DNA from: Epiperipatus broadwayi
Lineage: Eukaryota; Onychophora; Udeonychophora; Euonychophora; Peripatidae
Reading direction: 5' to 3'
Length of the DNA stretch: 64,000 bases
Assembly: GCA_028023455.1 (NCBI GenBank)
Contig: JAQFVV010006654.1
Span: 434,001-498,000 of the forward strand
Both the position numbers and the translations under genes were made by a program. The number at the start of each line of letters is the position of its first letter. Position 1 is the stretch's first letter. The notes under the pieces are model-generated. The model made no database searches, was not told the DNA's origin, and was given only the letters and a program-made list of their open reading frames with translations. Positions 44,640-58,171 of the stretch are shown piece after piece.

Positions 44640-46216
44640 ATCCATCTTTTTTTCAAAAAGAATTGATTTAAATTATGTTATTTATACTCAAGGTACTATA
44701 TGCTATTGTAATTCTAGGATTAAGGTTATTTTTATGTTTTGTCTTTATTAATATGTTCTAGTTATTTATAATTATTGCCTTTTTTAAATTCATTATTAAT
44801 CCTTCTTTTATTGTAAATATTCTATGAATATTATTTAAGACAAAGAAACTATGAAGTTCTTTTTAAATCCACTGCTAAAGGTTTTTTTTTTTTTGTTCTT
44901 CTTCTTGTTTGTTTTTTTTAGTTATAGTTATTGCAAAATTTACTGCCATACATTTTAAGAATTACTTTTACACCATCATCCACAATGTCTAGTTGTTTTA
45001 CCTAATCTCCAGTTGGTTGTTCTTCTTTGCTTCTCATTTTAAACCATAAAATATTTTCTATAAAATTTCTCTCAAAACTTCGAAAAATAAATTAAACTAA
45101 GTTTAATCTTAAAACGACTTGAATGGCTGTACTTAAATTTACATAAATATTTAATTGAATTTAAAATAATTCTGGATTCATAACATGATGTTTTAAAGCT
45201 TTAATTACAGTATATATTTTTATAAAATCAAATTGCATTTTTATCAGAAATAAATACAAACCAAAATGATATAATTCATAATCATTTCATTTTTTCTATT
45301 ACTAAAAAATGTAAATATTTTATTTGTCTTAAGTCCAAATTTTCTTCAGGAAATTTGTAATAATTGTTATAAGCATTTTATATTTATCCAATCAAAGATT
45401 GATTTGGTATATTTTTATTTCACAAATATTTATAAGTTACAAGCATTTTTTTTTATTTGATTTTTTAAATATTTGTGGGAAATGTATCCTTTACTGTAGA
45501 AGGTTAAAACCCTTAAATTCAAACTACATCAAGGTTTTGAAACCATACTGATCTACTTTAAGGATTATATAAATCTGACTCTAGATCAGTAACTGTATAT
45601 TTTAATATTCTCAGTTGTTGTTTTTTCTGGATGGAAATGCTGTTAATAAGAATAAATCACGCAATTCCTTAGCTTATAGATGTTAAAATAAATGTACCTC
45701 TCTATTCTAATTTTATTATAAAAGCTTGTATAATCAATGATTACCAGTTGCTTGGTTCAAAAATTTATGATGTATTGTATTTCAGGATTTTAGATTGAAT
45801 AGTTAAATGAAGTAAAATGTAGTTGCTAAATGTATAATTGTATATTTCCAAATTTGAATGCAGTGTCGTTGACTAAGGCAAAAAACAAAAATTAATCTGG
45901 AGATGAGGTATTTAAATGTACTATCTGGTTATCAATGATCACTAAAGCATTCTAAATATGTTAATAGAGTAGAAAATTGCTCTTTTTTATTTTATATTGT
46001 GCAATCTAAAAAAATAATTAATCTGTTATCAGTCTTTTATCAGTACTGAGCTTCTGCTTTTATATCTCCATATTTTTTAATTAATCAACATTCATTTTAT
46101 TAATGAGTAGAGAATTTCATGTTCCTTTTTAATCAATAGAATCCTTGTCAGAATCTGTTCTATGATCAAATCATAAACATAATTACTTAGTTCTATTTTT
46201 AAATATATTTTTAAAC
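44640..46216. other. AT-rich intergenic, no gene recognised
   Basis: Low-complexity T-rich sequence, with no repeat family or RNA recognised. Confidence 0.5.
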
Positions 46217-47202
46217 TTCTGGTAATTAATGAATATACTCTCAGAAAAGGTAGTTGTTGTGTTTTTTTTGTCAAACGTTGATGGCCTAGTGGTTAACATA
46301 GCTGCCTTCCAAGCAGCTGGCCCGGGTTGCTTCCCGGTCAACGCATTTCACATATGAAAAAAAAGGTAGTTTTTTTTTTTTTTTTACTATTCAGTTTTAT
46401 TATTGCTTAACATGCTTTCAATATATATAATATATCATATTCATGGTGTTTACGGTGTTATTGCAAATTCTTTATATTAGTCTTTAATTATTATCTAATA
46501 AGCTATTCAACATATTTAAATTTAAATTCAAATTTAGATTTATTCAAATAGCCCATTACTTTGATATGGGTATGCTTGCTCCTTTTTTGTTAATAGTAAA
46601 ACAGTCACTGGCTATTGCACATGCCTCTTTACCTTTCTTTTTCTGTGTCCATTATTTTTCTGCTTTTGTTAACTCCGGTTTTCTGCCCTGTCAGTAAATA
46701 TTGAATGTGTTCTTTAACTCTGAGGTTCTAATATATAAATATCTATGTTGGGAAAATCTTAATACAGCCCTCAAAGTCAAAGAACATTTATAGAAATCAA
46801 ATGCAAAAATAGTGTACAGAGAGAGAGGAATAGAAAGTGGAAGACAAAACAAGAATATGAAATAGCTAGTGACTAAAAGTAGAAATAGTGCAGAGAGAGA
46901 GGGGGGACAGAAAGCAGATCAAAAAGGCATGTGCAATAGCTAGTGACTGTTTTTCTATTAATAAAAAAGAAGCAAGCATACCCAATTCAAAGAAATGGGC
47001 TATTTAAATATATCTAAATTTGAATTTAAATTTGAATACGTTGAAAAGCTTATTAGATAATAATTAAACACTAATATAAAGAACTTGTAATCCACCATCA
47101 GACGCCATGAATATGATATATTAAATATATTGAAAGCATTCTAGGCAGTAATAATTAAAAAACTATCTTTTCTCTGAGTATATTCATTAATTACCAGACA
47201 TT
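46217..47202. mobile_element. Large fold-back element with arms about 300-400 bases
   Basis: The outer end TCTGGTAATTAATGAATATACTC (left, 46,218) is mirrored near 47,178-47,200. Further pairs are GCTTTCAATATAT / ATATTGAAAGC, TCTAATAAGCT / AGCTTATTAGA, and the stretch around TGGGTATGCTTGCT / AGCAAGCATACCCA. AGTCACTGGCTATTGCACATGC is mirrored at about 46,928-46,950. The right side of the centre carries a direct duplication of an AGTGCAGAGAGAGAGG-type segment. The left arm is interrupted by a tRNA-derived insertion absent from the right arm. No coding capacity. Confidence 0.8.
46275..46364 (+). mobile_element. tRNA-Gly(TCC)-like retroposon inserted in fold-back arm
   Basis: ACGTTGA pairs with TCAACGC (acceptor). 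GGCCTAGTGGTTAACATAG fits the D-arm/A box, CTGCCTTCCAAGCAG is an anticodon arm with TCC (Gly), and GCCCGGGTTGCTTCCCGG is a slightly shortened T-arm. An A run follows. AAAAGGTAGTT flanks both sides (46,245-46,255 and 46,361-46,371) as a target-site duplication. The symmetric site in the other arm of the fold-back element is empty. The damaged B box and first acceptor base argue for a retroposed copy or SINE, not a working gene. Confidence 0.75.
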
Positions 47203-47209
47203 AAATTGA

Positions 47210-48483
47210 CTTATATTAGTAATATTTTAAATACAACTCCTGATCCTAAATCCATTTCCAAAATGACTAACTCAATTTAGCATGATCACAACTAATATAT
47301 TCCTGTTTCTAACTTTGCCCTTATCATTTCCTTTCTCAATACCAAAGACATTACACACAGGAAACAAAAAAATACTATTGCAGTTAGTTGGAAATTTGGA
47401 TGCATAAAAATATAATTCAATTTCCACAGATTGTGCAAATAAATTACTGAGGTATAAAAGACTGCTAATGATAGATCTCAATATCTTACAATATAAGGTT
47501 AAAAGAATGGAAAAAAAGAAGACTTACAAATAAATGTTTATGTTAAAAATAATTAATTAAACTTATGATATCAATGTTTTTATGAGATAGGAAAATATAT
47601 TATTGGCAAATTCACGATTTATTAATCCCTAGTTTGTTTGTTTGTTTTTTTTCATTTTAATTTTATATTTGAAAGTTACTCTAATTATTTGCTACCTAAG
47701 AATCTATCAGTAGCTTGAATTATAGCAGGTTACCGTCTCTTCCATATATATATATATATTAGTAAAAGAATAAATTAGCTTATTGTCAAAAACATTTTTT
47801 ATTTCTTTTTCTTTAATAATCACATTTTAAATTCTGTGAAGTTTATCAAATGTTTCCACCATTTCTAGGAGAAATAATTGAAATTAGTTTTTAATAAAAA
47901 AATAATTTTCAAAATGTTACATCTTTTGTTAGATTAAATAAAGCTGCTGTTTCTTTAATGTTTTTGTTAAGGAAATGTTATGTATTGTAATAACTATAAT
48001 TATATTATTCAAATGTAGCGTGAGATATTTTTGTAAATTTAATTTTCATTTACTTATTAAATGATATCATATAATAAAAATGTAGTTTAAGATATAAGAA
48101 ATGTATGCTTTATATAGCTTTTAAATATTTTAAAATAAGGAATACCTTCGACTTTTCTAATAAAATATGTATTCTAATCATTAATAATAGTAATAAGACA
48201 TTTAAATATATGCATATTTTATTGCTGTTAAATATAGTATCCTATATAATATTCATACAAAATGTTCACATAACAATAATAATTTTTGAAATGATAAAAC
48301 AGAAACGTCAGTTTAAAAGACACATTGTAACACACGCACGCATACTCTTTACATAATAATAGAATTTGTTAAATTAAACAAAAAGTTAATATAGTGGTTT
48401 ATTTTTACAATTATAAAAATATATATCTACTAGAGCGTCTCACCCCTATACCTTCAGAGCTGACTAGTTTCTCAAAGACATAA
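47210..48483. other. AT-rich intergenic, no gene recognised
   Basis: No supported gene or element. A short TA run lies near 47,744-47,759. Confidence 0.5.
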
Positions 48484-48506
48484 AATAATAATAATAATAA
48501 TAACAA

Positions 48507-48553
<47 letters not shown>

Positions 48554-48560
48554 ATAGTAA

Positions 48561-48603
<43 letters not shown>
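48484..48603. repeat. Compound (ATA)n-(TAG)n microsatellite
   Basis: A few ATA units, then about 31 TAG/TAA-type triplets to 48,603. Confidence 0.95.
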
Positions 48604-51600
48604 TTTAGTCATTTAAAATACTATTTTAATATTTGTTGTTAGAAATCTAAATATTTTCATATTAAAAACATCATTTTTCATAAATTATAATTTTGCATGC
48701 TAAAAAAATCCCCTTGCATTAATAAAATGATATATGAATATCAACCTTCATTTAATTAATTATTAGTTCATTTATTCAGTAATTTATTGCTCTTTCGTTC
48801 AATATAAGAAAGTTAGGAAATTATAATTTATAAAGCATTACAAAATCTAAGCGGTTGAATGTTTTAAATAAAATAAGCATAAAAATAAATTAAAAAGTAT
48901 TTCTATAACATTATTAGAAGAAATATCTTACTCTCGATAAGTCAATATCTTATTTCACATCGTTCTTAAATACCTTGGCAACAAAAAACGAAGTTTAATC
49001 TGATGTCAAACATTGCTTTAAAATCAATATATCAGTTTTATTTTCTATAAGTTTAAAACATATATCAATTATATTCACAACTTCAGGTTCTTCCGTGAGG
49101 ATTAATAGTGATCAATTGAAATTAACCTTTGGTACTTTTGTAAGCAACTGCTTGATTAGAGTAAATTTATATTCAGGCAGAATATTATGTCGATTAATTC
49201 ATTTAAAAATTTTCTACTCATAATTATATAATAATACATTTTATGCTTCGGAAAGTTTACTTGAAAAAAAGTTTATAATTAATGATAATCAGACTTGTTA
49301 AAAATTCCTTTTTTTTTATTTTTAAATGTCCATTGTGTAATTAAAACAAATTTCTTATAGAGAAATATTCCCAATATCCATAGCTTTAAAGAAAAAAAGA
49401 ATATATGAAAAATTTCCAATTTCAACTTGATCTTTTATATAGCAAGAATGAGTTTCTTTGACACATTTTTGATGGTGGCTAAAAAAATACCTGTTTTATT
49501 TTCTTAGAATTCATTAATCAGCTTTTTAAATTAAATCATTGAAAATAAAATGTGCTTTGCATATTCTGAGTTAGTGTACATTAATCAGCATTATTTTAAA
49601 CAATATACATTTATTTAAACACCAACAGGCTGAATTTTCTCCATGACAAAGAAAAATTTAAGCATGTCTTTCAAATGCAATATAATTTTAAAAAACATAC
49701 TTTTCACATATGATTCTATATATTTTAAAATATTAAATGACCATTCACACAAGATATAGTTATAAAGGACTTCAAAAGTATATAATATATAATTTTGAAG
49801 CCCATTATAAACAGACCAATTTAGATATTATATATAATAAGATTGGTAGAATCAACTTGGAATATAGAATAACATTGCAACATAGGTTCATCACAAGATC
49901 CCTAAAGGTTCCTGACTCCTGATCTAGCTTAAAAGCTGAAAATAAAGGATTTTTCTATCTTTTAATAGGTTTGTAAATAAACAACAAGCTATGGATATAT
50001 GTAAAATAAATCTAAAAATTTAATATACTTTGGTAAGATAAACTTCTAGCTTATATGTGCGATATTTATAGCAATGCTTTCTAGTTTTAAAACTGTGCAA
50101 CAAATACAAATGGAATTATATATTGTGCCCTCTTATTGGTACACCCCATTATAAAACAAATTGGGAATAAATTTTAAGATGTATAATTTTAATAAGTTAA
50201 ACTATGAAAAATAATAGTCATTTTAGTTACCATAAGATTTGAATTTGGACTTAGTTAATTTAAAATAGTATAAAGGCTATATATTCTGGGTAAAATATTT
50301 ATTTTCAAAGATATATAAATGATAAAATAAACTATAAATTAATATTTCATATTAAATAATCATTTGATAATACTTGAAATGATAAGGGAGTTCAAGCCTA
50401 ATTTGATAAATGAAAGTATGCATTATATAAATGAACAATTAGATCTATGCACATCTGGTATTAATTAGCAATAATTATTTGTGGTGAAATCTTCATTTAT
50501 TTTTCAAATTAAATAACTAACACTATGATCTGAATTTTGTGATTATAAGTTCATGGGATTAATCTTGAATTTAATCTGTATATAAAATAAAATCAAGATG
50601 ATCTAGATTCAAAGCAAATTGTATTTTTATTCAGTTACTAAAAAGTATTGTTTTTTTATTACTTGTAAATATTTTAAAGAAATAATAGTTGTTTTAAAAA
50701 TAGTTAAAACTACATGTAACTAGAAAGTGGGAGAATCAACCAATGATAAACCACAATTGGGAATAGATTAAGAACATGCAGATGATAATTGTTGAAAAAA
50801 ATCAGAAGGAAAAACTTTAGTTAAAAAAAGATTACAGATTGGAAATAAAACCCAAGTAACTGGGTTTTGTTTTGTTAAAAAAGTTTTCTGAAATCTTTAA
50901 AACATTATTATTAATTTTAAAAAGATAAATAATTAATTATGATCAACTCAAAGATTTTAAACTTTATATTATCAAGCTTTCAGTAAGATGAATGGTTAAA
51001 ACAAAGTAAATCTCTGCTGGCTAAACTCACAATCAATAAGTTTGCTAAGCTATCTTGAAGTTATATATTGATGCCAAAGAGTTATCAGGTATTTCTGGAA
51101 CAAAAGGAATAAAGTGTGAGTATTATGTTAATGTATAATTGGATGAATAAGCAAAAAAAACATTTAGGCATTTTAACTCTCATAGCCTTTATGCAAGACT
51201 AAAGTGGACTTGATATATGAATAACAAGAAAATTATTTGTGACAATGTTAAATGCCTGGTTGTCAAGATAATTAAAACTAAATCAAGAATGAATCAGAAT
51301 GGGAATGTTTGTGCATTGTAACATGTGCATAATATTAAAATATATCTCCGAATGAACATTTTACTAGGGGAAATGATTTAAACAGATTATTATCAGTGAG
51401 TATAACTTTCATGTATAATAAAAACTTTTATGATAAATTATAGGCAATATCAGTAACATTAGCTTATTGAAGAATATAAACTATGTTGAGGATAATATCA
51501 TTTTTATTACCTTTAAGGAGAAGGTATAAAATGCTCTATATTAAATGGGAAAATTAACAAAGAATACATCAAAAATAATATAAAGACAAGTATCACTAAT

Positions 51601-53655
51601 GTTGGAAGGATCTAAATAAAATATTCTATACAAGTGGAAAAATAACTTTCAAGGGAAAAAAAATTAAATATAAATAACATGAGGGCATTGGAATTCTGTA
51701 GTTTAATAATTTTCTTATAATTATAAAAAGAGTAAAAGTGAGAAGATCAATGAGTGATAAGTTGAAAGCATGAGAATCAATTGAAATACTATTAATAAAA
51801 ATTAAAGTTTTCTTTTTATGATAAACTTGTATATTAGGGAAAAAACTGGTAATGTAATGTTTGTATATAGTTAAGTTCATATTGTAAAATAATCATTATC
51901 AATACTGGGGATAAATCAAGAGATAGGGAAATTAATAATTAATGTGATTTTTTTACATATATTAGTACTTGTTTAAAGTTCTTTTTATTTGATTGAATAT
52001 TACTAGACCTTAAAGTAAATGTCTATAAGCTATGAATTAGTAGAATATACATGCAAAAATAGTAAAATGAATGTATTATAAAAAGAGGGGATGTATCTGT
52101 GTTCTAGTATAATATTAAAATGACAAATGGTGGTATTTAAAGTTTGATCTGGTGTTTAACTATCAATATAGTAATATAATTGTAATATAGTTATAACTAA
52201 CTTTAGTTTACCGGTCTTCATAGGTATTATTTGTAAGACATATTTAAAACAGTTATAAATTGGAAATAGAAAATTAATACCTGAGTTATTAGGTAAAATG
52301 AAGATAAATATTTTTATTTGATGCAGGGATGCACCAAAGAGTGGTTTATCCACATTTAGCTTAATATCCTAAATGGTAAATGGGAATTATTCCAGGAAGG
52401 ATAATTAGTCATATTTGATAGGTAAAGAATAAAAGTTTCATTTGTGTTATTTTTTATATAGTTTAGTAATAAGACCATAGGAAAATTGAGTGTAAAGTCA
52501 AAAAAAGAGGAAGAAAAGCAAACAAATTAATGATTTCATAATTATTGTATGAAGATTCTTTTTGAATGCAAGGTAAAGCAAGAGATCAAATGATGAATAT
52601 CATAAAAGATAAACACAGATAAAAATGTAATATTTCATAATATTATAATGAAATTATTTTAATTAGGAAATAAAACAATCCGTATTTTAAATTTTCATAT
52701 ATTTTCAGCACAATCTAGAAAAGTAATGGATGAAAAAACAGTGATTATTTAATATACACATTATTTTGTAATATAAGAGATAAAATAAATATCATTCAAT
52801 ATTTTAATGTATTAGCAAGGAATTTTATATTGAATATCTCAGTATAATTCAGGGGGAATATAAATGTTTAAAATTTTACATATACTATTATATTGTTGTA
52901 TAATTTTTTATGTTGTTTTATATTAATCCATTTATTAATTCTAATTAATTATTGAAAATTTGTAAACATGATGTTATTAAAATTAATATTTTAAAAATTA
53001 AACCAAGTATCTAAAAATGCATTTCTTTTGTGGGGTCCATCATCATTACACCATCATCAGAGGGTATGAAGTATAATAGTCAAATTAATTTAACCATACA
53101 ATTTGAGATTTGGAGGGAAAGGTAATTCATTACAAGATATTGTATAAGCATTATTTGGAATATTTCATAAAAGAGATCTTAAATCATTGTGACCTGCCTT
53201 GATGAAATTGGCAATTGATAAAATATATTGCAAATTCAATAAGGTATGTTTATTTCTAGGAAATCAGGTTATGAATTAGTTATTATTTAAAGTTATAAAT
53301 TATGATTACAATTTAGATAACAATAGTGATTTATGGGTCAATAGTAAAAACCTTAATATAGAGTAGTAATATAATTTTATTTATAGATTAATGTTATAAG
53401 TCAGTACCTATAGAGTTAAGTAAAATCCATCTTGATATTTTATAGGTAAGATAAAGATCTAATCAAAATCAATAATAATCCTGAGATCTCCTTAATATAA
53501 TATTATGATTATTCTTAATTATAATTCCATAAAAGAAATAATAAAAGATCAATATGCAATAGAATGATAATATAACTGATTAGTTGGGTTAACTTAAATT
53601 TAATAATTATAGATAATTTATTATATTCATTTAAGTTTTATTGTTTTTTATAAAA
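48604..53655. other. Long AT-rich intergenic stretch, no gene recognised
   Basis: About 5 kb with only short chance frames. I found no tRNA, RT motif, inverted repeat or tandem array worth naming. It may hold very old elements beyond recognition by eye. Confidence 0.5.
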
Positions 53656-55690
53656 ATATAGAATATTTTATTCTAAAAGTTGGTTACAGCTTACGATAAA
53701 ATTAGACATAGGACACATTAAATGGTATTCAGAGAGATAGAAGTTCTCTATTGACACATCTTGCATGCACAGCCTATAAGGACAAATATGATGCATAGAG
53801 GTAAAAGAAAGAGCCTGGAATTTAGTGTCTTGGTGGCAGGTGACTAAGCTTGCATGTATCAAAATGTACAAAGATGGTTCTAAACTTTTGTCCATGCAAA
53901 GCCACAGCTTTGTATGGGTGAATGACCCTTCAGAATGAAAATCAATGTCATAATACTCAGGGTCTGGGCAATAATCTTGAGGAGTAAGGTATATCATAAT
54001 CAATCCCAAAGGAAGGCATGCAAGTCAGCCCCTAGTGATTTTCAGGAAAGGTGATTTCTAATCAGGTATGAAAGGAATCAGATTTTGGGAGGCAAATCAA
54101 TTAGCTTTCATGTGGCCTCATAGATATAGGAGGGGGCCAAATTCTGGTCCTTCTCCTGAATTTTTTCATTTTGTCAATATATAAATCAAGCAGATTCTCC
54201 AGTACATCATTAAAGATGAGTCAGCACCAGGGGTATCATAGTGAAAACAATAAGAATGTCAATGAATATATCTCTGGGCTGGATCCACAGAGTTTATTGT
54301 CAATGAGAATAAATAAGGAAGGTATTTTGTCATTTAGCATGGAGGCTATAGGTCTCTGTAGGGTTGAAAGGAAACACAGTGGCAGAGGAGGTGAAGATAA
54401 GTTTCCTCTTCTCTGAGGAATAGGGTGCATGTGGAATCTATGTTTGAAAATCCTTGGCGATGTACAAGAAAGTGTTTAGTAGGCAAGACATTAAAGTTTA
54501 TCATTAACAGGAAATCAAAGAATTTGGGCTCAATCAACCATCGCTTAAATTTTTTGGTTAGCAGATGGTTGTTGAGCTGGAGGAGAGTTGATCCTGCAAA
54601 AACATCAGGATTAAGGATGTAGTAAGCTTCCCAGAAATTGATTTTCATTGAGGATGGTTTGTTAGGAATAGTAGTAAAATTGGAAGATAAGAGATGTGAT
54701 CATTGTCAGCCAACCAGTGCTAACAGGGGGGGTTGTCTGTGAGAGTGATCTCCTTAAAGGGTGAGAAGTTGGGATACAGCAGAAACATTCTGTAAAAAGA
54801 ATTGTAGGAACATTGAAATATAAATGTATCTATGGAATGTAGTGATAACCCATTGAGCTTTGTGTTTTTCTGCAGGCCTCTAAAGCTGATGGTTGCACTT
54901 TCCCCCCTCTAATCAGATGAGTGCATATCTTGTGCATCTTTCTGATGAAGACTTTGGTGAAATTGACCACTGGGGTGAAATACGATATTCTGAGGAAATA
55001 TTAATATATTAATAAGGGAGAACTTGGTGAACATGGGCCTGTAAACTTTGGAAAGGAAGGATGTGATTTTCTGTGTAAATTGAAGTAGCTTATCTTGGAC
55101 AGATCTCCTCATGGCAGAAGTGGGTTCAAATATAGAAAAGCCTAAGAAGTTCTGAGGCCTTACCGTGAATGGGCCAGGAATGTTCTTACCAGAAGATAAA
55201 TGTCAAGTGGATGATTTGACCATATTAAATTGGAGGCTTAATTATTTTGATGGAAGAAACACAGCCAAATTGTCCATATAGGGATGTGGTAAATTGAGGT
55301 ATTTAATGTTGGGATATGGATGCCAGAAAGACATCTCTCAATTTGAAGGAGCAGAGGGTTGAGGTAAGTGATGAAAAACAAGGCACTGAGAGGAGAGACC
55401 TGTGGAATGGAGGATGTTGTGGAGAAGAGAGGGTAAGGTTTCCCATTCAATGAGGTGCTCACTTCATGATTGTAGAGGAGGTTCCTAATAATACTGATGA
55501 TTCAAGTAGAGATGTCATGCTTGCCAAGTAAGGTTAAAAGGGTATTGATTTTGGATAGAATTAGAGGCAACAGAGATGTCAAGCTGCACAACCACCGGTC
55601 TAAATTGCCTGGATGATCGGATGTAGTCAATAGGATTTTAAATAAATTGATGGCATCTGCAGTTCAGCTGCCTCTTTTCACAAATTGGTA
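53656..55690 (-). mobile_element. L1/Tx1-type LINE ORF2 relic with RT core remnants
   Basis: Minus-strand order from 55,690 downward: VVVQLDISVASNSI (RT block A, Asp kept), SLNGKPYPLFSTTSSIPQVSPLSALFF split in two pieces (the NG..S..F...GxxQGxPLS block), and PYMDNLAVF in a shifted frame (the YADD box, second Asp now Asn). QNFLGFSIFEPTSAM, SKVYRPMFTKFSLIN and FDFLLMINFNVLPTKHFL with VHRQ and LHLLCHC follow. The last blocks align step by step with the LINE at 32,880-34,280, so both belong to one family. About 340 bases beyond (53,668-54,009) read openly but I do not recognise them. Many stops; dead. Confidence 0.75.
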
Positions 55691-55699
55691 TTGTGAAAT

Positions 55700-56680
55700 A
55701 AGGGGAAAAATTTTGGTTTGAATTGGAATATTTAGATACTTAATAAGGAGGAGTGTCTTGGTATTTTTACACTATTGAATGAATACTTCAGTATTTATTG
55801 AATGTTAAAAGGTATGTAATCTTGTTAATAGGATAAGTGGGTTTCACAGTTGCTAATATTAATTAAATATAGTTTAAAAATAATGTAGAGCATTAAATTG
55901 TACCTAGATAAAGTCACAATACAGCCTAAATTAGGAACTTGTCGTATTTTCTAGGGGTCCTCCTATTAACAGTGTACAATATAAATTAGTAAGCATGTAT
56001 TTATGAGTATGCAACCAACTTTATTCAGTGTTCTTGATAAAAGTTCTATACTCTATAAGTTATTGAATAATAAAAAGAATATCACAACTGATCTTTTTCA
56101 CTATGCATGTTTTTTTTTTCAGAACAATCTCTGATCTTTTCATAAGTTAAAAATTTAAAAACAGAATCTTCTCCCTAAAAATGATAGTCCAACCTTTTAT
56201 TTATATACTATGATTATGAATTTGCTTGTTTTAATAGATTGTATGTATTTGCAATTAAATATACAGATACTGAACATATTAAACTTTTTAATGTTATAGA
56301 ATGAACATCTCTCATGGGTAATAATTTCAGTCAGTAATCATGTTATTTAAATAAAAATAAAACTTATTAATTCTAGTGGGATGTATAGGGTGTAAATTCC
56401 AAGCTCAACCGAAGATTAGAGATTGTTCTGAAAAATACATGTATAATAAAAAAGATCTAGCAACAGCTTTACCTTTGGTTGATAGACTATGGGACTATAG
56501 AACATTAATTTGATTGATTAAATATGTATATATATATAGTTTCAATAAGAACAAAAAGGTCAAACCGAAAATATAAAGTAATTGAAGATCTGAGAAAAAG
56601 TTAAAGAAATTTATATAAAAAAAAATACCAACCAGATATTTTTTCAATTTTCTTCATTATTCACTAAAGAATGGATTGAA
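55700..56680. other. AT-rich intergenic, no gene recognised
   Basis: No feature recognised between the LINE relic and the A-tailed tRNA-like retroposon. Confidence 0.5.
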
Positions 56681-56694
56681 GTACAAAAAATATT

Positions 56695-56807
56695 GTCTTG
56701 CATTGGTGGTCGAGAGGTCAGCGCGACTGCCTTGCACTTGCAGGCAGTTGCCCGGGTTGCGGGTTCGCGTCCCGGCCGATGCTATGACACTTAAAAAAAA
56801 AAAAAAA
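56695..56807 (+). mobile_element. Short tRNA-Gly-like SINE or retroposed tRNA with target duplication
   Basis: GCATTGG pairs with CCGATGC (acceptor). GGTCGAGAGGTCAGCGC is D-arm-like and CTGCC...GGCAG encloses an enlarged loop. GCCCGGG precedes CGGGTTCGCGTCCCGG, a good T-arm/B box. A short 3' extension leads to an A run of about 15. ACAAAAAATATT flanks it exactly at 56,683-56,694 and 56,810-56,821, proving retroposition. Sequence outside the anticodon arm is closest to tRNA-Gly; the oversized loop means it cannot be a normal tRNA. It would have been mobilised by LINE proteins. Confidence 0.8.
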
Positions 56808-56821
56808 GCACAAAAAATATT

Positions 56822-57600
56822 TTAAAATACGGTTTCCAGTAATGTTGCCATCCAATAATTTACTTTCAACTTGTATTAATTAAATCAAACTTTTTTGACG
56901 TTTTTAATGAGAAATTATATACAGATCTATTCTTTCTAGGAAGCTTTTTGATTACTAAATTCAAATTGTTTCTCTGTGCTTTTTGAATGAAACTCTATTG
57001 CTTCTTGATGCTTAAACATTCCATCAACTTCTGAGCAATTAAACCATTCGATTCTTTTTTAAAATTAAAATGCTTTAGTTTTTATTAAGCTAACAATTTC
57101 AAACACGTTTACAACTAACTGATACTTTTATTGTTGTCGTTGTTTTTAACAAAATATTAAAAATATTTTTAATTAATGTAAATTTTAATGCAATATTTAA
57201 TACTAAATTAAATACTGAAGGTATATAAATTTTACTTTTATTTATTAAGAGATATATTACTTTTCATTATTATTTTAGCCGTTAGAAAATTTGTTTTCTG
57301 TTTGATTTTCGTTTTAAAATGAAAGAAAAAAAAACAATTAGCGATTTTATTTTATAAAATAAAATCTGTAAACCCAAAGAAATAATCGTTTGTTTTACGT
57401 ATCACTAAAAGCTTCCCGTTGAATGACAAAATCAATATAGTAAGACACCGGAATTATATGCAATATGTAAACTAAATTACCTATTATCATTTGGTTTATT
57501 TAATTATCGAAATTTCTAGGTTATTAAGATATTATCGTTTACTTGTATTTTGAAAAATTTTCTTTCGAAGGCAAATATAATAATTAACCCCACAGGTACT
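56822..57600. other. AT-rich intergenic, no gene recognised
   Basis: No supported feature. Confidence 0.5.
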
Positions 57601-57603
57601 ATA

Positions 57604-57655
57604 TATATATTCACCTGCAAATTATATATATATATAATTTGCAGGTGAATATATA
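57604..57655. repeat. Perfect 52-base palindrome with CACCTGCAAAT arms
   Basis: TATATATTCACCTGCAAAT on the left is exactly mirrored by ATTTGCAGGTGAATATATA across a TA-rich centre. Each arm holds a CACCTG/CAGGTG E-box. Confidence 0.9.
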
Positions 57656-58171
57656 CTTTGCAACATACCCTGTTCAGATATGTTACTGATATATACAAGA
57701 TAAAATATTTTTCGCGTTAAAATATTAATTTGTGGAAAAAAATGCAAATTTAAATACATTTTAAAGTAATTATTTATAACAAATCAAGTATTGAAACATG
57801 CTTATCACTTATTCATTTAGATATACAAGTAAAATGGTTTTTAAATAATCTTTCAGAAAAAAGTGAAAATGGTGAAAGAAAACACATTATTGAAAAGGAG
57901 TGATAATTATTCAGATGATGAAAATTGAAGCAATGCTGTATTCATCCTTTATTTTTTTAATTAAAAATAGCTAGATATTCAATTAGCAACTTATATTAGA
58001 AAGTTATATGATATTATGAGTTCATTAGATGAAAGAAAATAGTAAAACTTAAAAAGAAATATCAGTTCTTGATTGGAACCTAGATCATATAATTTGGCAA
58101 TCATATAGATATCATAACATTGCATCATAAAACCTATGTATATAAAATGTCTGTTATTTAAAAAACTATTG

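Noticed and set aside
46275-46345. Functional tRNA-Gly(TCC) gene
   Set aside because: The T-arm B box is altered (TTGCTTCC), the first acceptor base does not pair, and it has an A tail with flanking duplications. A retroposed copy is the better reading.
48511-48603. Possible CRISPR-like array
   Set aside because: Simple TAG trinucleotide repeat without spacers, in eukaryotic DNA.
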